A DNA stretch of 64,000 nt. Origin: Olsenella sp. SW781. Its GTDB lineage: Bacteria > Actinomycetota > Coriobacteriia > Coriobacteriales > Atopobiaceae. The stretch lies in contig NZ_SJOU01000014.1 in the NCBI RefSeq assembly GCF_012027725.1, positions 1-64,000 on the forward strand. Direction: 5' to 3'. Position numbers and translations under genes: made by a program. Below the pieces are notes generated by a model that was not told the origin of the DNA, ran no database searches, and worked only from the letters and a program-made list of their open reading frames with translations. This document shows positions 16,116-28,178 of the stretch, in pieces (position 1 is the stretch's first letter; each line of letters begins with the position of its first letter).

Positions 16116-16734
16116 ACGCGACCTCGGCTGCCAGCGCTTCGTCCGGCAGCGAGTCGACGGCCGCCTCGGTGTAGGCGGAGAGTATGTACGTCGTGTAGCC
16201 GAAGTCCTCGTCGATGCCTATGAGAAGCATCCAGTACGCCGCCGGCCCCTCCCCCTCGATGCGCCCCACGCGATAGAGTCGCACGCGGCCGAACTCCTCG
16301 TCCTCGACGCGGTCCGTGTAGAACGGGTCGCGAAGCCCGGCACGGTCGAGCATGTCGTCGCCAATCGCGTTCGACTCCTCCTCGCTCACGACGGGCGCGC
16401 ACTGAAAGCTGAACGATGCCTCCGACGGCGCGTTGCCGGCACTCAGAAGGTCTGGCGACGTGCCGCCGAGCATCAGGCTGTTGGAGCGGCACTCGGGCTG
16501 CCCCTCCACGGGCTCGCTCGTCTGCCACGAGCCATACGGCACGCCGACCGAATACGTGAACCCCAGCTTGCTGAGGGCGCCGGGCAGGTCCTTGGGATCG
16601 CATGCCAGCATGCCCGCCACATCATATGCGGAGGAGACGGTGCCGCTCGTCACCGTCTGACATGCCCCCAGCGTCATCACGATGGCGACGACTGTGGCGA
16701 GAAGAACGACAAGCCGATGCGTGGCCCGTCCCAT
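16114..16734 (-). CDS. Hypothetical lipoprotein
   Basis: 206 residues from ATG 16734 (GGGAGG upstream). Lipoprotein signal peptide with hydrophobic core about 8-22 and lipobox LGAC (Cys25). The mature part is mixed alpha/beta with three further cysteines (LACDPKD, PECRSN, FQCAPV), one perhaps unpaired. No family recognised. The signal peptide region encodes a copy of GGCGAGAAGAACG (16696-16708) on the plus strand. It is transcribed convergently with the dnaK operon and stops at the REP-B hairpin. Probably an outer-face membrane protein. Confidence 0.65.
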   Translation of the reverse strand: MGRATHRLVVLLATVVAIVMTLGACQTVTSGTVSSAYDVAGMLACDPKDLPGALSKLGFTYSVGVPYGSWQTSEPVEGQPECRSNSLMLGGTSPDLLSAGNAPSEASFSFQCAPVVSEEESNAIGDDMLDRAGLRDPFYTDRVEDEEFGRVRLYRVGRIEGEGPAAYWMLLIGIDEDFGYTTYILSAYTEAAVDSLPDEALAAEVA

Positions 16735-16827
16735 TGCGGCCTCCCAGATACGGTTTCGTAAAGTATAGAGAAAGCCGGCACGTCTCGCCGTGCGCTGCCA
16801 TGCGAGGCGGCGGGCGGCATGCTGGCA

Positions 16828-17064
16828 CTCAAATCCCCAACCGAGCGCGCGGCCTTGCTCAAATCCCCAACTGAGTACAGGGGCGCGCTCAAATCCGGAT
16901 TTGAGCGCGCGGGCAGGGGCTTGCATGTTGCGCTGGGCGACAAAAGCCCAGTTCGCGTGCTGTCGAACCTTCCTAGGGCGTGGTCTTACGCTTCTGAGGG
17001 GCAGGACCTGGCACTCAAATTCCCAACTGAGTGCGTAGCCGTGCTCAAATCCGGATTTGAGCAC
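16828..17064. repeat. Five copies of REP-C (CTCAAAT...GAG)
   Basis: 18-nt units at 16828, 16858, 16888, 17014 and 17047. Two are full palindromes (16883-16910, 28 bp; 17041-17064, 24 bp, centre CCGG); the others read CTCAAATCCCCAACTGAG or close. They fill most of the 571-bp gap before clpB, which also holds a CGTTCTTCTCGCC motif (17188-17200). Confidence 0.85.
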
Positions 17065-17211
17065 GGCAGCACGGCGCCGCGGCAGCACGGCGGCATACGG
17101 CGCACGGTAGGAGGCCCCGCGACATCCCCGCGGCACCCCGTGCGGCCCCCACGGCACAAGGACCCGGAGAGGTCCCCGCGCCACCCACGTTCTTCTCGCC
17201 AGCACGCAGAA

Positions 17212-17246
17212 AATCTACTATGTAGACGCTTAGATTTGCGTATACG
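17212..17246 (+). promoter_or_regulatory. clpB promoter with candidate HspR operator
   Basis: AATCTACTA - TGTAGAC - GCTTAGATT (17212-17236) then TATACG (17241-17246). Sixteen of the 25 operator positions are shared one-for-one with dnaK in the right-hand TGTAGA..CTTAGATT part, and the distance to the -10 box is almost the same (4 versus 3 bp). Confidence 0.55.
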
Positions 17247-17305
17247 CCCCAGCTTGGGAGGGAACAATATCCCTTGATAAACAACGACCCAAGAAGGGGG
17301 CAATC

Positions 17306-19942
<2,637 letters not shown>

Positions 19943-19971
19943 CGCCAGGGGGGCGGTGAGACAGGGGGGAC

Positions 19972-20060
19972 TGAGACAAAGGGGACGGGTTCATTTGTCT
20001 CATTGGGGTGCATGAGACAAATGAACCCGTCCCCTTTGTCTCACCGTCCCCTTTGTCTCC
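19972..20060. repeat. REP-D pair: perfect inverted repeat with 31-nt arms
   Basis: Arm 19972-20002 (TGAGACAAAGGGGACGGG...) is the exact reverse complement of 20013-20043 around a 10-nt loop; a further partial copy runs to 20060. The GAGACAAA...TTTGTCTC ends and GGGGACGGG core resemble REP units mobilised by RAYT transposases (established for that repeat class). Confidence 0.9.
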
Positions 20061-20115
20061 CGTTGGGCTGTTGCTTTACGATAGAGGCATCATTCAACGA
20101 TAGGTTGGGGACGAC

Positions 20116-21747
20116 ATGGCACAGGACGAGAAGAACCCTCTGGGCGAGACCGTGGCGATGCCGCCCGACTCAGACCCGGATGCCACGCAGCTTGCGGACG
20201 AAGCCCCGACGCGCCGCGTCGCTCCGGAGGCCCTTCCCACGATCGTGCTGCCCGCCGAGAAGGACGCGCCCGAGACGGCGGTCGATGGCATCGACGCCCT
20301 CGGCGACCCGTACTTCTCGCCCGTCGTCCCCAACGACCTCACCGAGGCGCGCGTCCCCGTCTCAATCCCGTCGCCGGTCCAGAGCCTGCCCGAGCGCAAG
20401 CGCCGCCTTCCGCGCTGGGCGGTGGCCCTCATCGTCGTGGTCCTTCTCGCCTGCGCGGGCGGGGTGGCGTACTACACCTACGGCCAGGAGATGTGGGGCG
20501 GCAAGACCATCCCCCGCGTCGTCGGCCTCACGCAGGAGGAGGCCACGCGCGCCCTTGAGAACCTCGGCTTTGCCGTGAGCGTGCAGCCCGTCGCGGCCGA
20601 TGACGGGTTTGGCATCGTGCTGGCGTGCAGCCCGTCGGAGGGCCAGCGCGTCGACCCCGCGAACGGCGCCACCATCTCCGTGGCGAGTCAGCGCACCATA
20701 CCCCAGATCGTGGGGATGGACGTCGAGTCCGCCCATCAGGCGCTTCTGGACGCGGGCGCGGAGAACGTCACGCTCTCCTACCAGAACTCCGACCAGCCCG
20801 CCGGGACGGTCCTGGCCGTGAGCCCCGAGGAGGGGAGCGCGTTCGTCTCGTCCGACCCCATCACCGTGACCGTGGCGCGGGCGTTCACCGTCCCCGCGCT
20901 CGAGGGGATGCCCCTCTCGGACGCTCAGGCCCAGCTCGAGGCAGGGGGCCTGACCTCAACGGTCATCTACGTCGAGTCCGACGCGGAGAAGAGCACCGTG
21001 GTGAGCCTCGACCCGCCTGCGGGGACCGAGGTCGCCGCGGGCGCGAGCATCACCCTGGCGGTGGCGACGCCCATGCCCCACGAGCCCTATGACCTGATGG
21101 GATACCTCGACGCGGCGCCCCAGGCGCTCTCCGTGTATCTCGCGGACGCGGGATACACGCTAGACTACGGGGAGATCTACGCCTCGGGCGGCAACGCACA
21201 CGTTGCCTATACGGGTGCCTCCGGCGACCTCCTCCAGATAACCAACGAGCCCGAGACCGCCCACTACGCGGGCGGATCTCAGGCCGACGTGCTCGCGCGT
21301 GGCGCGGGGGTGGGCGGCGTGCGCTACGCGTTCTCCGCGGAGACCCTGCCTGAGGGCGGCGCCACCGAGAACGAGTCGGGCATCCGCGCCGTCATGGAGG
21401 CGTGCGGACTCGAGGGGCTGCTCGACACCTGCACCGAGAGCGACATCGTCGCGCCCATACCGGATCCGGAGCCGCAGGAGCCCGCGGAGCCCGAGGATCC
21501 CGCGGACAAGGAGAGCACCGACGGGGAGGGCGACGCGGAGGAGCCCGCAGAGCCCGCGCACCACTTCATCTGCGGCTATGGCCGCCAGGGTGACTACACG
21601 TGGGCGGTCATCATCGGCGGCTACGAGGGGTCCACGCGCGTGGTGGCGCTCGTCGCGCCGACGGCGCACTTTTCCTCCGTCAACCTCTCGAGCTTTGGCG
21701 GGAGCGTCTGCGACTACATTGCCTACATCGACCAGTACACGGGGTGA
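20116..21747 (+). CDS. Membrane-anchored PASTA-repeat protein
   Basis: 543 residues. A cytoplasmic N-terminus of about 97 residues rich in Pro/Asp/Thr contains TQLADEAPTRRV, a possible phosphorylation tail; a basic stop-transfer (ERKRRLPRW), then one membrane helix (about 98-119). Three PASTA repeats follow (about 130-325: IPRVVGLTQEEATRALENLG, IPQIVGMDVESAHQAL, VPALEGMPLSDAQAQLEAGG). The last 200 residues are an unassigned outer domain with a Pro/Glu linker. PASTA domains bind peptidoglycan stem peptides or lipid II. There is no kinase domain, so it may be a cell-wall sensor or a partner of a separate kinase. Followed 6 bp later by a 47-residue ORF. Confidence 0.85.
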   Translation: MAQDEKNPLGETVAMPPDSDPDATQLADEAPTRRVAPEALPTIVLPAEKDAPETAVDGIDALGDPYFSPVVPNDLTEARVPVSIPSPVQSLPERKRRLPRWAVALIVVVLLACAGGVAYYTYGQEMWGGKTIPRVVGLTQEEATRALENLGFAVSVQPVAADDGFGIVLACSPSEGQRVDPANGATISVASQRTIPQIVGMDVESAHQALLDAGAENVTLSYQNSDQPAGTVLAVSPEEGSAFVSSDPITVTVARAFTVPALEGMPLSDAQAQLEAGGLTSTVIYVESDAEKSTVVSLDPPAGTEVAAGASITLAVATPMPHEPYDLMGYLDAAPQALSVYLADAGYTLDYGEIYASGGNAHVAYTGASGDLLQITNEPETAHYAGGSQADVLARGAGVGGVRYAFSAETLPEGGATENESGIRAVMEACGLEGLLDTCTESDIVAPIPDPEPQEPAEPEDPADKESTDGEGDAEEPAEPAHHFICGYGRQGDYTWAVIIGGYEGSTRVVALVAPTAHFSSVNLSSFGGSVCDYIAYIDQYTG

Positions 21748-21753
21748 TGCTGC

Positions 21754-21897
21754 ATGGGTGACAAGAAGAAGGGCGAGAAGGACGTGGAGCGTGACGAGTT
21801 CGTGCGCGCCGAGAACGAGGACGACGACGGATACGACCCCTATTCCGACCGGCGACCCGACCCCGAGCCGCTCTTCGAGCGCGACCCCTGGTCGTAA
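21754..21897 (+). CDS. 47-residue charged protein, unknown
   Basis: Reads MGDKKKGEKDVERDEFVRAE and onward to a FERDPWS end; very acidic apart from its start, no membrane segment. GGGGTGA, overlapping the stop of the PASTA gene, is its ribosome site, so it is coupled to that gene. Codon usage matches the genome. The N-terminal GEKD is encoded by GGCGAGAAGGACG, a variant of the abundant motif. Function unknown; the coupling suggests a small partner of the PASTA protein. Confidence 0.6.
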   Translation: MGDKKKGEKDVERDEFVRAENEDDDGYDPYSDRRPDPEPLFERDPWS

Positions 21898-21912
21898 GGC
21901 GCGCCGCTTGCC

Positions 21913-22045
21913 GGCTTGTGCCACTGGCGTCAGGTTTATTTGGCGTGCCATGGGCGTCAGGTTTATTTGGCACACGGGCAACGTGTGCCAAATAAACCTG
22001 ACGCCCATGGCACGCCAAATAAACCTGACGCCAGTGGCACAAGCC
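21913..22045. repeat. REP-I: perfect inverted repeat with 64-nt arms
   Basis: 21913-21976 and 21982-22045 are exact reverse complements with a 5-nt loop (GGCAA). Each arm holds two copies of a unit beginning GTGCCA and containing GGCGTCAGGTTTATTTGG. Sits between convergent genes, where it would block transcription from both sides. The same unit recurs at 39888-40052. Confidence 0.95.
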
Positions 22046-22054
22046 TTGGCTGGG

Positions 22055-22501
22055 TTAGCTCGTGGCGCCCCAGTTGGTCTGCATGTAGCCCCAGAGGAAG
22101 TAGACGACCACTGCGAGGACGGCGAGGACGGCGATGAGCGCGAGGGCGGTCTTGATGCGGGTCTTGCGCTCCCGAGAGACGAAGATGTCGCGACGTCCCT
22201 TCGGAATCTCGAGGTACTGGCCGTAGTGAAGGTCGCGGCGAAGCTGCTGCCCGTCGGCGCGGGAGCGGCGATACCCCCGTCCCGAGAACGCTCCGCCGCC
22301 GACCGTGTACCCGGAGTCGTGGGCTATCTGGGCGGGCTCATCCTCCTCGTTGGCAAAGTCGTCGATGGGCTCGACGCTGCGGTGGGCTGGCCTCTGGCGG
22401 ACGTAGGGCGTACGCGCCGCCTGCTCGGGCGCCCTCTGCGTGGTTCCGGAAGGCTCGCTGGCGCCATCGGCGAGGTCGTCACGCTCGTTATCGTTGGTCA
22501 T
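22055..22501 (-). CDS. Small single-pass membrane protein, unknown
   Basis: 148 residues. Hydrophilic, probably disordered N-terminus of about 115 residues rich in Pro/Arg/Glu, including LRRDLHYGQYLEIPKGRRDI; one membrane helix near the C-terminus (about 118-140, ALALIAVLAVLAVVVYFLW) and a short tail. Tail-anchored topology. GGGAGCACAC gives the ribosome site. Convergent with the PASTA gene pair across the REP-I hairpin. No family recognised. Confidence 0.65.
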   Translation of the reverse strand: MTNDNERDDLADGASEPSGTTQRAPEQAARTPYVRQRPAHRSVEPIDDFANEEDEPAQIAHDSGYTVGGGAFSGRGYRRSRADGQQLRRDLHYGQYLEIPKGRRDIFVSRERKTRIKTALALIAVLAVLAVVVYFLWGYMQTNWGATS

Positions 22502-22622
22502 GTGTGCTCCCGTTAGCAGTCATGAACAGCAATGCACACATCATACGGCAGCGCGACCGCGCGCCGCCCGCGGGCGAAAAGACTTCTAAAACTGTAAGAA
22601 TTCCCAGTTCGAATCAGTGATA

Positions 22623-22692
22623 TATCTAAGCCCATTACGCTTAGATATGGTGAGTATATGACGCTAAGAAAAGTTCCTGCCAAGCGTATAGA
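22623..22692 (+). promoter_or_regulatory. hsp20 promoter region with candidate HspR operator
   Basis: TATCTAAGC - CCATTAC - GCTTAGATA (22623-22647) is the most symmetric copy of the 9-7-9 element. Possible -10 boxes are TATATG (22655-22660) and TATAGA (22687-22692); the latter is followed by ATCGAGGCG exactly as at dnaK. Confidence 0.55.
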
Positions 22693-22770
22693 AATCGAGG
22701 CGAGGGGAACAAATAGCTATGTACAGCAAGGGCGCCGGGGCGGCGCCCACATCACAAGGGAGTGATCATC

Positions 22771-23199
22771 ATGGCACTGGTTCCTTACGATCGTTATTCT
22801 CGCGCTCTTCGCAACTGGCCGTTTGACGCGCTGGACAACTTCTTCGACGCGCCCTTCGCGCCGCTCTCCTCGACCGCCGCGAGCTTCAAGATGAACGTCG
22901 AGGACGCGGGCGACAGGTACGTCGTCTCCGCGGAGCTTCCGGGCGTCAAGCGTGAGGAGATCGACGTCGAGCTCAACGAGGGCCGCCTCTCCATCTCCGT
23001 CGAGCGCAAGGAGTCCGATGAGGAGAAGGGCAAGAACTACCTCTACAAGGAGACCGGCGAGTGGAGCGCCACGCGCGGCGTTTACCTCAAGGATGCGGCC
23101 GTTGCCGGCCTGACCGCCAAGCTCGAGGGCGGCGTCCTCACCGTGAACGTCCCCAAGCAGCAGGAGAAGGCCAACGTCACCAAGGTCTCCATCGACTAG
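22771..23199 (+). CDS. Small heat-shock protein (Hsp20/alpha-crystallin)
   Basis: 142 residues from ATG 22771. Alpha-crystallin domain about 40-135: YVVSAELPGVKREEIDVELN, LSISVERKE and the C-terminal GGVLTVNVPK signature, preceded by an aromatic N-terminus (RNWPFDALDNFFDAPF) and followed by a short tail lacking a clear I-x-I. ATP-independent holdase that keeps unfolding clients soluble for DnaK/ClpB. Long leader with the candidate HspR operator; a strong terminator follows at 23227-23258. Confidence 0.95.
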   Translation: MALVPYDRYSRALRNWPFDALDNFFDAPFAPLSSTAASFKMNVEDAGDRYVVSAELPGVKREEIDVELNEGRLSISVERKESDEEKGKNYLYKETGEWSATRGVYLKDAAVAGLTAKLEGGVLTVNVPKQQEKANVTKVSID

Positions 23200-23226
23200 T
23201 AGCGCCTCTCGACGCGGCAACGTCTC

Positions 23227-23258
23227 GGGCCGGAACCCACGGGTTCCGGCCCGTTTTT
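23227..23258 (+). terminator. Intrinsic terminator of hsp20
   Basis: GGGCCGGAACCC pairs with GGGTTCCGGCCC and is followed by GTTTTT. Confidence 0.9.
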
Positions 23259-23289
23259 CATGTCGAGTCGCCCCGCCGCCTTCGTGCAG

Positions 23290-24363
23290 CTACAGAATCG
23301 TAATCCCCTTGGGGTAGCTGTTGAGGACCTCGCAGCCGTCCTCGGTCACGATGACGAGGTCCTCGATCCTGACGCCCATGTCGCCGGGAAGGTAGATGCC
23401 CGGCTCGATGGAGAAGCACTGGCCGGGGCGCACCGGCTCGTCGTGCGTGGAGCTGACGTCTCCCGGCTCGTGGTCGACGAGCCCAATCTGGTGCCCGAGA
23501 CGGTGCGTGAACGCCGGGCCCCATCCCGCGTCCTCAATGACGCGGCGCGCCGTGAGGTCGATCTCGGCAAAGGTGACCCCGGGCCGCACGATCTTCTCGG
23601 CCTCCTCGTTCGCGCGTCGCACCGCGTCGTAGACCGCGCGCTGATGCTCGGTTGGCTCGGCGGAGAAGAACGTGCGCGTCATGTCGGAGCAGTACCAGTC
23701 GCGCTTGCACCCCACGTCAAAGAGGACCATGTCGCCCGGCACGAACGGCGTGTCGTCGGGCTCGTGGTGCGGGTCGGCGGCGTGGTCGCCAAAGCTCACG
23801 ATGGGGGAGAAGGAGTGCCCCTGCGCCCCGAGGCGGCGATACTCGCCGAGCAGCCCGTCGGCGATCTGGCGCTCGGTCACGCCGGGGCGCACCTGGTCGA
23901 CGAGCCACGCCATGGCCTCGTCGTTCGTGCGCGACGCGGCGCGCATGAGCTCACGCTCGCGGGCGTCCTTGACCGAGCGCGCGTCGTCCACGGCATCGGA
24001 CGCGAGAACAAAGCGCGAGGCGGCCCCGGCCTCCATGAGGGGCACGAGCCAGCGGGCGGCGAGCTCCTTGTCCACGCCGAGCGGGCGGTCGTGCATGGTG
24101 ACCTGCGCCACCAGGGGGACGGGGTCGTCTGTGTCGGAGAACTCGACCACGCGCGCCCCGCATCCGGACGCGTCCGGGAAGAGGCGGTTCGCAAAGAGGG
24201 TCGGCGTTCCCTCGACAGGGACGAAGAGTGCGAGGAAGCGCTCGTAGGGCTCGGTGTAGTAGCCGCAGAGCCACCAGATGGAAAGCGGGTCCACCACGAG
24301 CATCTGATCGATGGTTCTTCTCGCGAGGTTTTCCCTCACGCGTGCGAGGCGACTCTCGTCCAT
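23290..24363 (-). CDS. M24-family Xaa-Pro aminopeptidase
   Basis: 357 residues from ATG 24363 (AAGGAG upstream; earlier in-frame ATG at 24417 lacks one). N-terminal creatinase-like domain (about 1-125), then the pita-bread metallopeptidase domain. The five metal ligands are visible: the two Asp in FDVGCKRDWYCSDMTRTF, His in THRLGHQIG, Glu in SIEPGIYL and Glu in VRIEDLVIV. Cytosolic Mn2+/Co2+-dependent removal of residues preceding proline. Monocistronic; converges on the hsp20 terminator. Confidence 0.92.
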   Translation of the reverse strand: MDESRLARVRENLARRTIDQMLVVDPLSIWWLCGYYTEPYERFLALFVPVEGTPTLFANRLFPDASGCGARVVEFSDTDDPVPLVAQVTMHDRPLGVDKELAARWLVPLMEAGAASRFVLASDAVDDARSVKDARERELMRAASRTNDEAMAWLVDQVRPGVTERQIADGLLGEYRRLGAQGHSFSPIVSFGDHAADPHHEPDDTPFVPGDMVLFDVGCKRDWYCSDMTRTFFSAEPTEHQRAVYDAVRRANEEAEKIVRPGVTFAEIDLTARRVIEDAGWGPAFTHRLGHQIGLVDHEPGDVSSTHDEPVRPGQCFSIEPGIYLPGDMGVRIEDLVIVTEDGCEVLNSYPKGITIL

Positions 24364-24527
24364 TGCGTCTCCTTCTGCCGTGGGTGCAGTCCTCCTGCCA
24401 TGGTACGCCGTCGTCATGTGGCGGCATCGTGGCGGCCGCCGGGCAGTTTGTTGCTTGCGTGAAGTCAGAGTAAGATAGAACTTCGCTCATTCTGGGCATT
24501 TTGCCCATGAGACGAATGGAGGCATCC

Positions 24528-24824
24528 ATGGAGAACGACATTCCTCCCGTGAACCGGGTTGACGAGATTCGTGAGGAGCTCGGCAGGCTCGAGGGCAAGC
24601 GCCTCAAGGTGAAGGCGAACATGGGCCGCTCCCGCATCGTGGAGCGTGCCGGCACGCTCGTGCACGCGCACCCCTCGCTCTTCGTCGTCGAGGTGGAGGA
24701 GCGCCGCGGCCGCACCTCTCGCCAGTCCTATCAGTATGTCGACGTGCTTACCGGTACCGTGGAGCTCTACGACACGGAGACCGGCGAGCGTCTCTTCGAC
24801 TTCGTCGAGTCCTTCTCGGAGTAG
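24528..24824 (+). CDS. veg: Veg family protein
   Basis: 98 residues from ATG 24528 with GGAGG upstream. Matches the Veg/DUF1021 family: VDEIREELGRLEGKRLKVKANMG start, then RAGTLVHAHPSLFVVEVEE and SYQYVDVLTGTVELYD, a small SH3-like barrel. In Bacillus, Veg stimulates biofilm genes by inhibiting SinR; here its role is unknown. It precedes ispE by 12 bp, as in the Bacillus veg-sspF-ispE order, so the linkage is ancient. Confidence 0.9.
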   Translation: MENDIPPVNRVDEIREELGRLEGKRLKVKANMGRSRIVERAGTLVHAHPSLFVVEVEERRGRTSRQSYQYVDVLTGTVELYDTETGERLFDFVESFSE

Positions 24825-24836
24825 GCCCGGCGCACG

Positions 24837-25808
<972 letters not shown>

Positions 25809-25818
25809 CGTAGATGCA

Positions 25819-25849
25819 GGGCCGTCGGCAGTGCGCCGGCGGCCCTTTT
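25819..25849 (+). terminator. Terminator after tRNA-Pro
   Basis: GGGCCGTCGGC pairs with GCCGGCGGCCC (one G-U) and TTTT follows. Confidence 0.8.
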
Positions 25850-25861
25850 GCATGCGCCCTG

Positions 25862-26060
25862 GGCGAGAAGAACGCGCTTGCGGACAGCGCGCCCCCGGGG
25901 GCATCGGACACAAAGAGAGTGACGGATTTCGAACGGATGGGGCCGTTTTTTCGGCCTCGTTTGTTCGAAACCCGTCACTCGGGGGGGTTGCACTCGGGGA
26001 GAGCAGCGCTCGGGGAGGGCCGCACTCGGGAAGGCAGCGCCCGGGGTGGGCGGACCGGCG
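25862..26060. repeat. Motif copy, REP-H inverted repeat and degenerate tandem repeats
   Basis: GGCGAGAAGAACG at 25862. An inverted repeat with 18-nt arms and one mismatch (25917-25934 and 25963-25980, GAGTGACGG...TTCGAAC) encloses a GGCCG-T6-CGGCC hairpin. Four imperfect 15-16-nt repeats of G/CACTCGGGG type follow to about 26046. No gene is seen in 25809-26079. Confidence 0.6.
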
Positions 26061-26079
26061 GGTCCTCCCTGCCGGCGGT

Positions 26080-28089
26080 CTAGGAGCGCCGCGCGCGAAC
26101 GATCATGACGGAGCCGGCGGCAACGAGGGGGATCGCCGCGCCGAGGAGGAAGAGGGGCGCGTTGGAGGTGGCGTCACCGGTCTCGGGAACGCCGGCCTTC
26201 CGCCGCCCGGAGGCCCTCTTCGCGCCGGGCTTCTCGGGGGAGCCGCCGTCACGCCCGCCGTTCTTCTCGCCCTGCGGCGAGGTGGACGAGCCGTCCTTCC
26301 CGCCCTGCTGGCCGCTGGTGCCCGCGTCCTTCTCGACGGGCTTCCACTGGGCGTAGAGGGTGAGGTCGTGGTTGGCGTAGGGGAGCGAGAGGTGCGCGCC
26401 CGCGTCGTAGGCCGTTCCCGTTCCGTCGGCCTTGGTGTTCCAGCCGACGAACGCAAACCCCTCGCGCGTGGGCTCCTTCGAGGACACCGCGGTCTCGAGG
26501 GTCGCTGCGGCGGCGCGGGTCTCCTCCGCGTCCGGGGCATCGGTGCCGCCGTTGGCGTCGTACGCAACGCGGTAGGTTCCCGTCACCGCGACCTTTGCCG
26601 CGCGGGAGGTCTCGTAGTCTCCGCCGGACGCGGCGTTGCCGGTGTAGTGGTGATAGAACCGGACCGCGTAGGTTCCGGGCAGCGACGTGTCGACGTCGTG
26701 CTCGACCCGCGCGTGCTCGGCGTCATCGAGGCCCACCGCGGCGCCGGCATGGTCGGACATGCTCACGAGGCTGTCAGAGGGCTGCCAGGAGTCGCCGACG
26801 GCAAGCTCGAGGTCACGCGTCTGGATGGTGGGGCGCAGCCTTACGTGGATGCTGCCGATTCGTATGCCGTCAGCGTTGACGCCCCTCAGCGTGGCATCGC
26901 TGCCGTCGGGGTTGAGGATGACGGCGTCCTTTGCCGCGGCGCGATAGCGATACTCCTGCATGAGGTCATCGTCGAGGTTCTCGTCCTCGTTGAGCACCCA
27001 GTCGGGAAGCCCGGGGTAGACCACGGCCGAGTTGCCCGTGCCCACCGACCACCCGAGGTCGCGTATGGCATCGCGAATGCGGCGCAGGTCAATGCTATAG
27101 ACGCTTCCCGAATACAGGGTCGGGTCGTCGGTTGCGCGGTGACGGTCAAGGTAGTTGATGTTGTCAAAGTGGAAGTCCTCGAGTGAGATCTCGGGGATCG
27201 CGGCCTGTACGTCGGCGGGGACTGGCGTGAAGGTCCCGGCAAGGAGGTCGCCCTCGGGGACCACCGTCACGCCGAGGTACTTGCCGCCGCCCTGGAAGCG
27301 GCCCACCGTGGCGCCGTTGGCGTCCTCCTCGGTGAGCTGCCGGGCAAAGCGCAGGAAGGCGCTCGCGTTGTTGCTGCGACCTTCGAGCGTGGAGGAGCTC
27401 CAGAGGCCGAGCTTGGCAAAGCCGTGGCCGTAGAGCACCGCGCGGGTCTCGTTGGTGAGCTCGAGCGGCAGCGTCACGGTCAGGGTCTCGCCCGGCTGGA
27501 TGGAGCCGCTCAGGGTGACGCGCTTGAGGTCGTCCCAGGCGTTGGTGGCGGCGTATGCTCCCGCCGCGTCGGCAAAGGGGGCGGGGTCCATCGAGCCGGA
27601 GTCCGCCTCCAGGCTCGCATACGCCTCGGATCCGGCGACGGTCGAGGCAAACGTCGCGGCTCCGGAGACCCTTACCAGCGGGCGGTCCTCGGTCCCGCCG
27701 CCCGCGTAGTCCGCATAGGGCGTCGAGAGGCGCGCGTCAAACGAGACATCCTCATTCCCCGGGTTGGTGACGACGAGCACCGCGCGCAGGTTGTGTACGA
27801 GGTCGACGTCGGCGACCGACTTGTCCATGCGATTGACGTCCGTGTCGCTCACGTTGGCGTAGTTGGATACCTGGCCCGAGTCGTCGGTGTAGTAGAGCGC
27901 ATACGTGACGCCGGTGGCCGCGGTGAGGGGCGCGTCGTTGACGCGGGAGCCGCCCCCGGGCCTGGTCCCCGTGTAGAAGCTGTTGGTGCTCAGGGCCTGC
28001 GCGGGCAGCGGCGTCAGCGAGAACGCCAGCGCGGCGCAGATTGCGACGAGCGCACCGAAGATGTGCGCGCGCCTGTTGGTGCGGTGCAT
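26080..28089 (-). CDS. Sortase-anchored surface protein with an InlB-type B repeat
   Basis: 669 residues from ATG 28089 (GGAGG upstream). Signal peptide about 1-33 (hydrophobic core FGALVAICAALAFSL). A large N-terminal region (about 35-440) of Ig-like/adhesin beta character with no family I can name. About 530-610 is a Flg_new/InlB B repeat (YDANGGTDAPDAEETRA, FVGWNTKADGTGTAYDAG, LTLYAQWKP). A Lys/Gly/Ser linker precedes the sorting signal VPETGD, a hydrophobic helix and RARRS tail. VPETG replaces LPXTG but has the same architecture, so sortase should link it to the cell wall. Likely adhesin; ligand unknown. Confidence 0.85.
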   Translation of the reverse strand: MHRTNRRAHIFGALVAICAALAFSLTPLPAQALSTNSFYTGTRPGGGSRVNDAPLTAATGVTYALYYTDDSGQVSNYANVSDTDVNRMDKSVADVDLVHNLRAVLVVTNPGNEDVSFDARLSTPYADYAGGGTEDRPLVRVSGAATFASTVAGSEAYASLEADSGSMDPAPFADAAGAYAATNAWDDLKRVTLSGSIQPGETLTVTLPLELTNETRAVLYGHGFAKLGLWSSSTLEGRSNNASAFLRFARQLTEEDANGATVGRFQGGGKYLGVTVVPEGDLLAGTFTPVPADVQAAIPEISLEDFHFDNINYLDRHRATDDPTLYSGSVYSIDLRRIRDAIRDLGWSVGTGNSAVVYPGLPDWVLNEDENLDDDLMQEYRYRAAAKDAVILNPDGSDATLRGVNADGIRIGSIHVRLRPTIQTRDLELAVGDSWQPSDSLVSMSDHAGAAVGLDDAEHARVEHDVDTSLPGTYAVRFYHHYTGNAASGGDYETSRAAKVAVTGTYRVAYDANGGTDAPDAEETRAAAATLETAVSSKEPTREGFAFVGWNTKADGTGTAYDAGAHLSLPYANHDLTLYAQWKPVEKDAGTSGQQGGKDGSSTSPQGEKNGGRDGGSPEKPGAKRASGRRKAGVPETGDATSNAPLFLLGAAIPLVAAGSVMIVRARRS

Positions 28090-28178
28090 GTTTTCCTCCG
28101 TGTTAGTTGTGGCTGACAGTGCGATCCACACACCATCGCCGAACGACGCAACGTGATGTCAAACCGGGTTTCTCGCCG

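Noticed and set aside
16828-17064. CRISPR array
   Set aside because: REP-C and REP-F copies are irregularly spaced, in both orientations, and not separated by uniform spacers; no cas genes are present.
16735-17205. N-terminal extension of the 16114 lipoprotein to 17205
   Set aside because: The extension runs through REP-C repeats and would hide the signal peptide; ATG 16734 has a good ribosome site and lipobox.
21299-22516. 405-codon plus-strand frame crossing the 64-bp inverted repeat
   Set aside because: Its parts overlap the PASTA gene and the antisense of a membrane protein, and the middle is repeat sequence.
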